In this document: positions 9,367 to 21,827 of the stretch, piece by piece | Numbering within the stretch: the stretch's first letter is position 1 | Layout: every line of letters starts with the position of its first letter | NCBI RefSeq assembly: GCF_958450345.1 | Contig: NC_088783.1 | Span: 99,381,302-99,445,301 of the forward strand | Length of the DNA stretch: 64,000 nucleotides | DNA from: Calliphora vicina | Lineage: Eukaryota; Arthropoda; Insecta; Diptera; Calliphoridae | Direction: 5' to 3' | Made by a program: the position numbers and the translations under genes | The notes under the pieces: generated by a model | The model's database searches: none | What the model was told of the DNA's origin: nothing | What the model saw: the letters and a program-made list of their open reading frames with translations, nothing else

Positions 9367-11252
9367 CACAGTGGTATCTGATAAAAAAAGGGAAATATAT
9401 CTGTAACTTCTAAACGGTTAGTCCGAATGACATTACACATGCGCAAAGAGTTTAAGTTTTGAATTTGCACCTCACCACCAAGAGCGGGGCCAGATGTCAC
9501 CAAAGTAGGAGACCTCGGGTATGTTCAATTTTAATAACGATCCTATTTCTTCTTGTCGAGTACTACATAAAACATCATCGTAACTATCAATTATCTCTTA
9601 TAGATTAGGAGATATTTATATAGGACTAACAACAAATTTATATATCAAATAAAGAGATCATTGCTTAGAAAGTATGACTGAGTCCAAAGTTACATGCATT
9701 TGAATTTAAAAAATTTTAAAATGGCGATTTTTCGCTATTTTTTTTTTTATTCTTTTTAAGTTATCTAAAAAATTTCTAAAAGGATGTATAAAAATTTGTA
9801 TTTTTTGAAAAGCTAACTTTACATCAAATATTTTAAATGGAAAACAATTTTAAAATCTTTAATACCGTGGGGACGAGGTCCATTCAAAAAACGCCAATTT
9901 TTTATGTAAAATTCAACTTTAGGACAAAAATTCTCAAATCGCATACTCGGTATCAAAACGTAGTAACCCATTTTAGATGGTCCAATATATTCTTAATTAT
10001 TCTGTAAAGGGTTTCGATAACCCCGCCTGTGCTATGGATATTATAACCAAAAAACTAAAAAATCCCATTTTTTTGGACTTTTCAACACTTGTTTGGGAAT
10101 TGCGGTATTCCTGATTACAAATTTCCATTTTTAAATTATTTTAGAAAACCGAAAATTATTCAATGTTCATTCAATTTATCAAACAAATTTGATATAAAAT
10201 GTAATGATATACATATGTCCTGTTATAATGCTGAGAAAGAAAAAATAACAAATACCAATCTAATTGAAGAAATATTAATGAAAAAAGAATTTTCTCGTTA
10301 AAATAAGCTCACAATAATGCAGTGCATTTTATACTTTCTCTGATAATTAAATAACGGTGCAATGCATTTTTTTCTGTTTAGGCGCTATGAAAGCTAAGGA
10401 CATTTTTAAAGAATTTTTAAAAATTAGTTCCTCAACTGGCCAGCACATTATTAGAAAGGTTTCGCCACGAAAATAGAACAGACGATAAGGGTAGATCTGC
10501 GCCAAATAAAATATTTAATAATACAGATAAGATATGGATTGTCCGTAAAGTTAAAGAAAAACTTAATTTGAGTGCTCCAAAGTTGAAGAATGAAGTTGAA
10601 AAATATTTAGGTTCGATGGGTTCTGTGCGAGGCAAATTTTGATGGAAGGACTGCCAGAAATAAGCCGTTGATAAATACTGTTAATAGAAAACGAAGAATT
10701 GAGTTTTGTCGACAACATTTAACAAAGACATTTGATTCAGGAAGTCCGTTATTTTTGGATTTATCCAAACACAAGACTTCCTTTCAGACATGAAAAGGTT
10801 ACATTTGCTTTCATCTGCAAAAATAACGGACTTCCTGAATGAAATGTCTTTGTTCAAATGTTGTCGACAAAACTCAATTCTTCGTCTTCTATTTATCATT
10901 ACATTTTATATAAAATATGTTTGATAAATTGAATGAACATTGACTAATTTTCGATTTTCTAAATTAATTATACCTGCATCAAATGAGCTATGAGTCACTG
11001 TATATTTTTGAAAAATAGAAATAATCCTCTATCCATTGATATATAACATCGATCGTTTTTAAAATTTAACATAACAGAGGTTTCCTACTTTGGGGACACC
11101 TGGCCCCGCCGCTGTTGGGCCCATGAGGTCCAAATTCAAAACATAAACTCGACAACACTTCCTTTTTGCGCGTGTCAAATTTCATTCACATCGGCTAACC
11201 GTTTAGAAGTTACAGATTTATTTCTCTCTTTTTTTGTTCTAATACCACTGTG
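9367..11252. mobile_element. Tc1-like foldback element (CACAGTGGTAT ends)
   Basis: Starts CACAGTGGTAT and ends with the complement; both ends share about 190 bp including CTGTAACTTCTAAACGGTTA. CGACG stands directly outside each end. Further inverted segments occur deeper inside: around 10,141-10,200 against 10,905-10,965, and 10,690-10,765 against 10,805-10,885. The right part therefore contains an inverted duplicate of the left interior, including part of the transposase gene. Related ends are at 33,496, 41,513, 55,714 and, inverted, near 14,350-14,495. Confidence 0.8.
10380..10760 (+). pseudogene. Tc1-like transposase N-terminal relic
   Basis: The conceptual translation, with frameshifts, shows AKDIFKEFLKISSSTGQHII, RTDDKGRSAPNKI and LNLSAPKLKNEVEKYLGS, then GRTARNKPLINTVNRKRRIE and FCRQHL. 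This is the order of helix-turn-helix, linker and start of catalytic domain seen in Tc1 transposases. The catalytic core is lost; the last part is duplicated in inverse orientation at 10,805-10,885. Confidence 0.75.
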
Positions 11253-13895
11253 CGACGATTAATCGTTGTTAAATTAATAACACTAGTTAGTACATAATAT
11301 TAATTCAAATATATGTATCTACATAATTGTGTATGTATTTATACTTGCAACAAATAGTTACATAACTACATACTTACATACGTACGTACGTATTTATTCA
11401 TTAAGTATTCAATATTTACAAACATAGATAAAATAAATAGCAGAAAATATCACACTTTCATTCATTCATACATAAATACATAATTATCTTATATACTACG
11501 AAATATACTAAATACATACATACATACATATATACATTTGTTATACACATGTAAACACTTAGATAAAAATATCAACAAACATCATAATTAAATGTACAAT
11601 AACATACACACATCCTTATTTATTTATTGATTTATATAATTTATCAAGAGCCGAATAAAAATGGCTTTAAAACCCAAGTCATTTTTCCAATCTACTACGT
11701 GACCGAGGTCATATTTATAACCTTTCTTCATGAATTGCGTTTGCAATTTCTACTAACTTCTGTTGAGACCCTATAAATTACATATATTCTATATCCATAT
11801 ATATGTATGTATATCGGAGTCGATTTAGCAATGTCCATCTGGCCGTCTGTTCGTGTGTGGGTCGTAGTAAATTTTCAAATCTGGTACAAAAATGCTTTTC
11901 CTACAAAGTGAAAATGAGCTTTCGAAGAAAATCTTTAAAACGCCCTTATAAGTAAACAACCAGATGGATGGAGCTTTAATTTATCACACGGAGATATTAG
12001 CCAACTTTTCATCATAAATTGGCTAATTAAAAATAGTAGATCTTCTTATCCCGGAATAACTTGTATTGCGCTGTTTTCAATCACATTTTATTATATTCAA
12101 AAATAGTAAACATTAAGAGGGCATTTGCATTATGAATGCACTTTTTTCTTATGTATTTATATAGTTTAAAGAGGCCATAAGTCGTCAATGGGGTCAATTA
12201 AGGGATAAGCTATTTATAGACGGCAATACTGAGTATTAATATTTGTCAAAAACTCAAGTATCATAATACAATTTCATCGTCTAAACAAAATTTGTATTAG
12301 ATTTTCAAAAAATCTAATATAAATTGCGAGCCTTGGCTCACATTTCAATTTGACACGTCGTGAAAAATTGAAATGATTTTGCAGCAAAATGAGGCATTTA
12401 GGAAGGCCGCTACTGCTTGTTTTTCCCGCTGTGCTTCAACGTAAAAAGAGCCACATTCGTATAGAATATGATTTTCAAGGAACCGATATCTGCGGTTGGC
12501 CCAGTTTAATCTCATGAGCATAGAGTAGTCTACTCACTATCTTATTCATATGGACACAGCACGCTGCAGCGTTCCGGAATCCTCAAACTGAGGATATTTT
12601 TTATTTGTTGCTGCGCCAACATATTTTACATTCAACTATCTGAAATCCCTTATAATCGATTTTTGTTCTGAGATCATTTTTAGTCGGTTACTTTCATTGT
12701 TTAAATAAAATCGAATAAAATACATACATACATATTATAATATTTAAACATTAACATGCATACATTCACATATACATAAACATACAAACATTTAAGAAAC
12801 AAATATTTAGATATAAAATATCAAATCGGATCGCAATTATATTACAATAATAAAAAATAAATAATAAATTAAAATAGATTTTTTGGTTTTTGGAAATTCT
12901 ACATTCTTAGTCTAGTATTAATTATTAATACTAATTATTATTATAATTAAATATAATACATAAATATTGATAACAATAATATTTCTCCCTAGTTGTGTTA
13001 CTAAATTATAGTTAAATTTGATTAGAAAAAAAGAAGAAATAATTAAAATGAAAAGTAAAACGAAAACAATAATCTTATTATATTGAATATTTAAAATATT
13101 GAAACAAACAAACAAATAAACCCAAAGAAAAAACGATGAAATTAAAAATTTATTAATAAAGAAAAAATTATAATAACAAAAAAAAAATACAAACACAAAA
13201 CAAATATCAATTATTCAAATGCATTTATACAACTTAAAATAATGGTAATTAAAAATATATAAAAAAAAACAATAATAATAAACATCGATTGTTCATAAAA
13301 TATAAAACTATAAAATACTATAAAATATTTATTTCTCCAAAATGTGGGTAAATCCATTTCATTTAACGTACCATATAATTATGATGTAAATACTACTTTA
13401 CTTACCTAGTAAGCCAGCAAGTAATATTGGAGCAACATGATTACTACTTATTATTTGACTGAAACACTAGTTATTTTTGTTCGAGATTTGAAAAAATTCA
13501 TGGGTCCTACTTATAAATGTACTTACATTCAGTTCAGTTTTATGTAGTTACATTCACAACAAGAATATGTAGCAAATGGTATAAAAGTGGCGATTAATTG
13601 AAATTTAGAAATAAAGTTTTTATAATAAATTTTGGTATATGGTAAAAGTAGATAAAATTCTACATCACTAGCTGTAAAAATCAATCAACTAAGTTGTTTA
13701 CTTTCTTTTCAGTGAGTGGTCAAAATTAGCAAATTATTGCTGTTTTAAAAATAGTGAAAAATTTCGAAATTTTTACAATTGAAGCGATTATTGTTAGTAT
13801 TAAATCTATTAAAAGTAAATCTTTTATAATGAAACCTTCAACATCAGGTATTAAAGTATATAGTAATTTTTTTTTATAAAAATTATGTGTATATG
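11253..13895. other. AT-rich spacer with microsatellites
   Basis: ATAC/TACG runs at about 11,290-11,560 and 12,720-12,790; very A-rich, low-complexity sequence at 12,800-13,330. A fragment of the GTCGATTTAGCAATGTCC-type dispersed repeat is at about 11,790-11,900. A less AT-rich island at 12,330-12,600 has no coherent reading frame. Part of this could be Sik2 3' UTR. No gene seen. Confidence 0.6.
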
Positions 13896-14935
13896 TACAC
13901 AGAAAAAATCATGATAAAAATATAGAAGGTAGTTTCAATCAAAATTTTTTTTTTAAAATAAGGTTTTTTGAAGTTTCCTTATTTTGTGAGCATTATAAAA
14001 AGCGTTGCCACATTCCAAAAAATGATTATGATTTTCGAGAATTTTTTTACAAAAAATGTGTAATTTAATTTATTATTTAAATAAAAATGTATTATGTTGT
14101 GTTGGGAGTTATTGATTCAATTCCTAACGTTCAATTACTTATTAAAACACGTTGACTATTTTTATATGTATGCATTTTCTTCATTTTTTTATTACTATGT
14201 AAATATTTTATATCTTTTAAATGGAGAGACATGTAGCACACGGAAGAATGTATTTTCAAGATCTAGCCGAGCACTCTCAGAAAATATAAAAAGTCTTTGA
14301 AATCGGATGGAAAACAAAAAATGCCACGCGTTTAACAAATTTACATGTCGAAGGTGCCCTACTTTGGGTCCCATAGCGCCGCCATTGAAGTATTTGTGGG
14401 GTTCATTTTCAAATCTTAAACTCGAATATTCCTTGGGTACGCCGTTTCGAAATACGAGATTTATTTTCAAATAATTTCGATTCTACTCCAGTGTGCATAG
14501 TTAATGGATTATGATCGGTAATAATCGGTGATATATATCCCAAAATATGTTTACATAATAAATAGTATTTTTAAATTACCTTGTGTTCATTGGGACAGCA
14601 TTCATATCCAATCTAACACGCTTTGTTTTAACTGAAATATTACTTTTAACTAAATGGTCGGAGCACACCATTGGCAGTTTTGGCAAATCTTCTTCGCAAG
14701 CTTTACATATATCCATAAACTGTTGTTGTTGTTGGGTAAATATTTTTTCTATTTTTTAATAATTTTCAAATTAATGAAAATTATGTATTCCCAAAGGGAA
14801 AATTTGAAATTGATATGGCATTACTATTTTAACGAAAACGTCAAAATCCTTAAGCATGTCAGACGTAGAATTTTAAAAAATAAAGAGAGAATGAAACTAC
14901 CTTCTATTTTTCTACTATGGAAAAAATTATGACTA
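13896..14935. mobile_element. Possible DNA element with TAGAAGGTAGTTTCA ends
   Basis: GTACACAGAAAAAATCATG and ATAGAAGGTAGTTTCAAT at the left are mirrored by TGAAACTACCTTCTATTTTT at 14,891-14,910. A CACAGTGG-family fragment lies inside, inverted (14,350-14,495). A second GTACACAGAAAAAA-type end occurs, inverted, near 16,320, so the true extent is ambiguous. Confidence 0.4.
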
Positions 14936-15382
14936 AAATATTTTCAAACAAATGTATTTTATTATTTATTTTATTTGGTTTCATAAATATTTTAGTTGGT
15001 TTTAAATTTGATGGTTAACAATGCTAACAACTTTTTTTAATAATGAGAAACGTCTATTTGTTTTGTAAATATTTTAACATAATGTACTTAAAATCAAGCA
15101 CGTTTTCATTTTGTGATACATTTTTATAATATTCAAAATAATAGACAACACTTGTACATAACAAAATATTTTCTTTATTAAAATTTTGTTTGAATTTTTT
15201 TATAAACTCAAACAATTTTTTAAATTATTGAAAAAATGTTTGTTTACTTTGAAACAAAAACAAATTTATAGTGAATTTTGACAAACAGCTGTAAAATAAA
15301 AATAAATTATACATATATTTTGAAAAAAAATATTTACATATGTACACAATTTTTAAGTTTTGGTCGTCATGAAACAGACTAG

Positions 15383-15636
15383 GAGTTCAAGGGCTCAATA
15401 ACTCCTCACGTTTCAAGATTGGTAAGTATGTATGAACTTAAAATTCTTTATTATATCATTGTTAAACATTCCGGTATAATTGCAGACGTTGTTAGCTTCC
15501 TATGACAGAAATTTGGGAGAATACGACATAATTGGTAAGACGATTGATTTTCATTAAGATGAATGTGAAAACTGGTTTATCTTCCCACAGGTGAACAATA
15601 TCCATATAACTTGGATTCCCGTTTGCTGGATAGTCC
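15383..15636 (+). CDS. Three micro-exons of an unidentified gene (partial)
   Basis: Three short segments, 15,383-15,421, 15,486-15,534 and 15,591-15,636, each end at a strong donor (G/GTAAGT, G/GTAAGA, C/GTAAGT); the second and third follow good acceptors (TATAATTGCAG, TCTTCCCACAG). Read together in one frame they give EFKGSITPHVSRL, TLLASYDRNLGEYDIIG and EQYPYNLDSRLLDS. The first exon border is the weakest: a stop codon lies just before, and TAG serves as presumed acceptor. I do not recognise the protein. No following exon was found; it could lie beyond the transposons to the right, or this may be a broken duplicate. Confidence 0.4.
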
Positions 15637-15659
15637 GTAAGTGGGAGAAACTAGTTCAT

Positions 15660-15990
15660 ATTTTATATGACAGTATTTTCTATAGAAAATATTGTGTATA
15701 ACAGTATTTTCTTTAGAAACTATTATATATAACAGTATTTTCTTTAGAAAATATTGTATATAACAGTATTTTCTTTAGAAAATATTGTGTATAACAGTAT
15801 TTTTATATAGAAAATATTGTCTATAGCTGTATTTTATATAGAAAATATTGTGTATAATAGTATTTTCTTTATAAACTATTGTGTATAAAGTATTTTCTTT
15901 ATAAACTATTGTGTATAACAGTGTTTTTCTATAGAAAATATTGTGTATAACAGTATTTTATATAGAAAATATTGTTTATAATATTATATT
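15660..15990. repeat. 31-bp minisatellite, about 10 units
   Basis: Tandem units of the form AACAGTATTTTCTTTAGAAA followed by ATATTGTGTAT, with variants. Each unit has a palindromic core TTTTCTATAGAAAA. It begins shortly after the third micro-exon. Confidence 0.88.
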
Positions 15991-16420
15991 ATAATATATA
16001 ATTAAAATATTTGTTGATTTTGAATTTAAATGTTATTAATATTTTAATTGATTTAATAAAAAATATTGTTTGAATATCTAGTCAAAACCAATTATTTGTT
16101 TCTATGGTTTTATTAAAAATATTGTTTGATTTTATGTGGAATTTCATATAAATGTTTCATTGATAGTTAAAATATTTTAATAAGAAAAAAAAATTTTTTT
16201 TTTCAATAAAATATTTACAAATTTTGTTGTTTGATTTTGTGATTTTTGTGATAGGTCCCATTTCAATAAAATATTCAATTGACTTTATGAATTTTGTGAT
16301 TGGATTTGAATTTTTGTTTTTTCTGTGTACCTACGTATATTAGAATCTAAAAAACTTCCGGAAGTTATCGGTTTACATGAAAGCAAAGACGAAATATGAA
16401 CAATTCATGCCTATACATTA

Positions 16421-18848
16421 GAGTGACAGCCGATTTTTATTTTTTAGATTTCAAAGAGTGCCGGGTGGAATATTGTGACACTAGGCCTAAATGTTAAGTG
16501 CTGAAAATTTGAGCCAAATCGGGCAACGATTTCTGGACGCGCATCGAGGTCAAAGTTCAGATATATGCAAAATTATACTATTTATATGGAATAAATAGGT
16601 GAAACTCGTTAAATTTCTGCATTGTTTTCTAGAAATGTATAGATTTATTTATATTAATGAATATTACATTAAAAAATTGTTTTTGGAAGTTAACCCTGCA
16701 TCTCCTTTGTGTCAAAATGACCCAAAAACTGTATTATCGCCAAAATTCGGAAAAAATGCAAATTTTTCAGATATTTTAAAAATTTAGCTACTAAATAAAT
16801 ACTTTTGCAATTGAATGCAAAAGAATCGAAATGTGTACGTAATTATCGTTGTAATGAGATATAAATGACAAAATTTGATTAAAAAATTTTAAAGTTATTA
16901 CAAATTCGCCAGACCATTAATGTGTTTCAGGCCACTTGAACAAAAAATTTAGGAAAAAAATTAAGATATTTCGAGAAAAATTAAAATAAAAGCTAATTTT
17001 TTTTTAAAATATATCCGTATTTACTTGTGTATGAGTTTTTATCTTCGTAGGATACCGTTAACCTCTTCGCAGGTATGGCCAAAAAAAATTATTTTTTTAA
17101 CGGCTGTTTCAAATCTCCATTTTCAAAATTTTAAAAATTTTGTTAAACAAATTTCAGAATTTTTTGACCATCTCATTGGGATTTATTGAGATCAAAATAG
17201 GGAATAAAAATATGAAAAAATTATGTCAATACCTCTTACAGTTTTTCCGTACCTGCGATTTAAATTTTGCGATTTTCAAGAAAAACTAATTTTTTGTCCA
17301 TATTTAGGCGAATGAGCCCAATTTCCTTAATGTTATAAATTTTAAGTAAAACCTATTCATAATATTATAGTCCTTGTAATTTTAAATATGGTCTGAAAGT
17401 TTTACTAAAATCGGAAAAAGATAACCTTAAATCGTGAAGGTCAAAGGTCAAATTTTTCAATATTTGGAATTTCTAAAAAAAAGATAGCGAAATGTTATAT
17501 ATTTTTTTGCCGATTTTAATGAAACTTGAGGAAAGTATAACAAAAAGTCCAGAATTTAAAATAGCACCACAAAAATGGAAATTAACTCTTAGCAGCACTT
17601 GGGGTCCAAATTACCCTCAACTTTTAAAATCATGAAAAACACAGCCATTTTGACCCCAAGTGCTCTTAAAGGATTAAATCCATTTTTGCACTGTTGTTGT
17701 AAATGTTAGACCCCAGTGTATATTTGGCTCAAGTTTCATTAAAATCGGCCCAAAAATATATAACATTTCGCTATCTTTTCTTTAGAAATTCCAAATATTG
17801 AAAAATTTGACCTTTGACCTTCACGATTTAAGGTTATCGTTTTCCGACTTTAGTAAAACTTTCAGACCATATTTAAAATTACAAGGACTATAATATTATG
17901 AATAGGTTTTACTTAAAATTTATAACATTAAGGAAATTGGGCTCATTCGCCTAAATATGGACCAAAAATTAGTTTTTCTTGAAAATCGCAAAATTTAAAT
18001 CGCAGGTACGGAAAAACTGTAAGAGGTATTGACATAATTTTTTCATATTTTTATTCCCTATTTTGATCTCAATAAACCCCAATGTAATGATCGAAAAAAT
18101 CTGAAATTTGTTTAACAAAATTTTTAAAAATTTGAAAATGGAGATTTGAAACAGCCCTTAAAAAAATAATTTTTTTTGGCCATACCTGCGAAGAGGTTAA
18201 CGGTATCCTACGAAGACAAAAACTCATACACAAGTAAATACGGATATATTTTAAATAAAAATTAGCTTTTATTTTAATTTTTCTCGAAATATGTTAATTT
18301 TTTTTCCTAAATTTTTTGTTCAAGTGGCCTGAAACACGTTAATGGTCTGGCGAATTTGTAATAACTTTAACATTTTTTAACCAAATTTTGTCATTTATAT
18401 CTCATTACAACGATAATTACGTACACATTTCGATTCTTTTGCATTCAATTGCAAAAGTATTTATTTAGTAGCTAAATTTGTAAAATATCTGAAAAATTTG
18501 AATTTTTTCCGAATTTTGGCGATAATACAGTTTTTGGGTCATTTTGACACAAAGGAGATGCAGGGTTAACTTCCAAAAACAAGTTTTTAATGTAATATTC
18601 ATTAATATAAATAAATCTATACATTTCTAGAAAACAATGCAGAAATTTAACGAGTTTCACCTATTTATTCCATATAAAGTACGATTTTGCATATATCTAA
18701 ACTTTGATCTCGATGCGCGTCCAGAAATCATTGACCGATTTGGCTCAGATTTTCAGCACTTAACTTTTAGGCCTAGTGTCACAATATTCCACCCGGCACT
18801 CTTCAAAATTTTAACAAAAAATTTTTTCCATACAACTGATTGTCACTC
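16421..18848. mobile_element. 2.4-kb foldback element, arms of about 1.2 kb
   Basis: Starts GAGTGACA and ends TGTCACTC, with TA on both sides. Nearly the whole length is one inverted repeat centred near 17,640: AGTGCCGGGTGGAATATTGT, GTGACACTAGGCC, CGAAATGTGTACGTAATTAT and many others are mirrored. The 62-codon open frames at 16,599-16,787 (+) and 18,472-18,660 (-) are the two arms of the same repeat. No transposase seen. Confidence 0.88.
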
Positions 18849-18948
18849 TATTTTTTTATTTTTTATTTTTATTTATTTATTTATTTAGTCTATGGATTAA
18901 CTCCGTTCAGACAAAAAAATTTAAATATTATAAATATTACAAACAAAT

Positions 18949-21820
18949 TTAATGTAATCTATTTAAATATAAAATTAAATTACATTTAATAATATTAATA
19001 CTCAAAGTTGTATCGATAATATTGTACAAATCATTAAAATTTAAACAGATTCGACGAAAAGAGTCAGCATTAGCATAATTTTGTTGAAAATATGGAATTT
19101 TTAACGGATGGTAATAACGTGTAGGGCGTTGAGGGACATTAAAATGTAAGTTGCTTAAAAGGAACTCTGAGCTAATATTGCCATTAATAAGGTTGATAAG
19201 AAATATGACATTCAACATTGTTCGGCGACTTTTTAAAGTTGGTAAATTGAGTTCCAATAACCTGGTACTGTATGGAGGAAGATATATAGATGGATTTGGG
19301 TAAGATCTCCTTAAAACGAATAGCAGAAATTGTTTTTGGACAGACTCAATACGATCACTATGGATGTTATAATATGGATCCCAAATGATTGATCCATATT
19401 CGATTATAGGTCTTACAAGAGCTGTATACAACTGTTTTGTTATAGATGGATCAGAAAATTCCTTTGACCATCGTTTAATAAAACCAAATACACCACGAGC
19501 TTTATTAGTACACATATTTATATGTTCGATAAAAGATAACTTAGCATCAAATAATACACCAAGATCCAAGAAAACATCAACAACCTCTAATTTGAAATCA
19601 CCAAGGAAATAGCATCCAATTGATCTAGTTTTTCTGGAAAAACGCATATGTTTACATTTTTTTAAATTAATATCCAAGATGTTAATTTGGCACCAAACGA
19701 AGAATAAATTTAAATCCTGTTGTAAATGGGGCTGAACAATAGAGTCGGCACAACATGAAAACAGTTTTACATCATCTGCATACATAAGTATGTTGGAAAA
19801 TTTTATTGTGGTAGGAAGGTCGTTGATATACAATAGGAATAGTATTGGTCCTAGATGACTGCCTTGCGGAACTCCAGATTTGACGATAATATTTTTAGAT
19901 AATGCATTATTAAAACGCACACGTTGTTCACGACGGACAAGATAAGATTTTATCCATTCCAAGCAGCAATTCGTAAATCCCATTATATACAGCTTATGCA
20001 ACAAAAGATCGTGGTTAACTCTATCGAAGGCTTTACTAAAATCAGTGTAAATAACATCGGTATTACATCCATTAATGAAACCATTATTAATTATTGTTGT
20101 CAGTTCTAGCAAATTAGTCGTAGTCGAACATCCTTTACGAAAACCATGTTGGAAAGGTGTAATTATGGAAGAAACTTGATGACTTAAAAATTCGGTTAGA
20201 TATTGTTCAAAAAGCTTAGGAATGACGCTTAATTTAGCAATACCTCTGTAGTTTATTATATTCGATTTATTCCCAGATTTAAACAGTGGAATAATAAAAG
20301 ATTTTTTCCATAATTTCGGAAAGTAGCCATACTTTATAGACATGTTGAATAATATTGTTAAAGGTGTTGCTAAAGATTGTGCACAATTTATAAGAAGGCA
20401 GCTAGGAATACCATCAGGTCCACTGTAGAAAGATGGTTTTAGTTTGATTAATAGAGTGATCATATTGGCAGTAGTGATGAATGGAAATGAAATAGGTTGT
20501 TGTTCTGGAATATAAAATGGATAAGTTTTTGATGTATCATATTCAGCATTAGAGTAAGTTGAAGCAAAAAAATCCGCAAACAAATTACTTATTTCCATAT
20601 GATTGGAAGTCTCGGTTGTAAGGTATTTCATTAAGGACGGAAATCCGACGGAATTCCTTTTCGAGTTAACAAATTTATAAAATATTTTAGGGTCGCGTTT
20701 AAAGTTCAGTTTCATCATATTTAGATAATTTTTATAAAGGTTAAGATTGAGTAAATTGTATTTAGCACGGTATAGAGAATATTTAGTGTAATCATTCAGC
20801 AATCCAGTTTGTTTATACTTCTTATAAAACTTATTTTTTATATTTTTTAATCTCGATAGAGGTTTTGAATTCCAAGGAGGGCCAGATTTATTAAGAACTG
20901 CATATTTAGGTACACAATCATCAATTTAATAAAACAAAGTTTTGTAAAATGAATTTATAGTTGCATCAATTGCTGCCGGAGTACCACTGGATAACGACAA
21001 AATTTGATGCCAGTTTGTATTATATAAAAAGAAATTTAAATCGTTGTAGTTAGTCTTTTTAAAACAGTAATCTTTTATGTTATTTAGTTTTTTATTTGGT
21101 TTCCCGGAAATTGGATAATTACAGTTGACTTCAATAGTAGGATGATGACGATCTTCAGGTTTAGTGACAGGATGATGACGGACCAAGGAACAATCTTTAG
21201 GTTCATTTACGAATACCAAATCAAGTAGTTTATTAGAGTCATTTAATACTCCATTTATTTGAAAAAGACATAAATCCGAAATGTTGTTTAAGAATTCTTC
21301 GATGAAATTGTTTATATTTATTGGAGAATAACAAGAAGAATCAGGTATATATTCCCAAGATAGATAAGGTAAATTAAAATCTCCAAACACGAGGACCAAG
21401 TCTTCGGGGCTAATCGAATTAACGACGGATTTTATTGCAGAGAAGTGTTGAAGATAGGTTATTTGATCTGAATTTGGAGGAATATAGGAACATGTAACGA
21501 AAATGTGTTTACGGTTTAATTTTATTTTGACTGCAATAAATTCAACATTGTTTAACGGAATGTTGTCAATTTCAATGGTCTCCAAACATTTAGACACAGC
21601 AATCAAAACTCCACCACCAGTAGTATAAGTAACTCTGTCACGTCTAAAAATTATATATTTATTGCAAAAAATTTCAGAATTTAAAATATTGCTGTTGAGC
21701 CATGTTTCGGAAAATACAAGGATTTGATGATTTAGATCAAAACTATCAATATACAAGTTAGAGAGTTTAGATTTAATACCATTTACATTTTGATATATAA
21801 TATTTAATTGAGTATCATAG
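18949..21820 (-). pseudogene. LINE ORF2: endonuclease and reverse transcriptase, one stop
   Basis: One reading frame from about 21,820 (NIIYQNVNGIKSKL) down to the stop at 18,949. Endonuclease signs: SETWLN, FRRDR...GGGVLIAVS, LVFGDFNLP, LLDLVFVN. The reverse transcriptase has SGPDGIPSCLL, DFSKAFDRVNH, GVPQGSHLGP and YADDVKLF with both catalytic Asp present; the C-terminal part has LPTLKSRRTMLNVIF. A single in-frame TAA (20,926-20,928) separates two open parts of 831 and 1,854 bases; the 41 codons following it, read on toward 20,803, stay in frame and fit the family (PPWNSKPLSRLKNIKNKFY). Except for this stop, no lesion is evident, so the insertion is comparatively recent. Confidence 0.88.
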
Positions 21821-21827
21821 TTGTTGA

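Noticed and set aside
12330..12600. Less AT-rich island suggestive of coding sequence
   Set aside because: All six frames are interrupted within short distance and no motif was recognised; left as unexplained relic sequence.
12918..13196. 92-codon minus-strand frame rich in Phe, Ile and Tyr
   Set aside because: Low-complexity A/T-rich DNA; no domain, no codon bias.
15660..15990. CRISPR-like array
   Set aside because: Head-to-tail units without unique spacers, in a eukaryotic genome; a minisatellite.
16599..18660. Two nearly identical 62-residue frames on opposite strands
   Set aside because: They are the two arms of one palindrome, not a duplicated gene.
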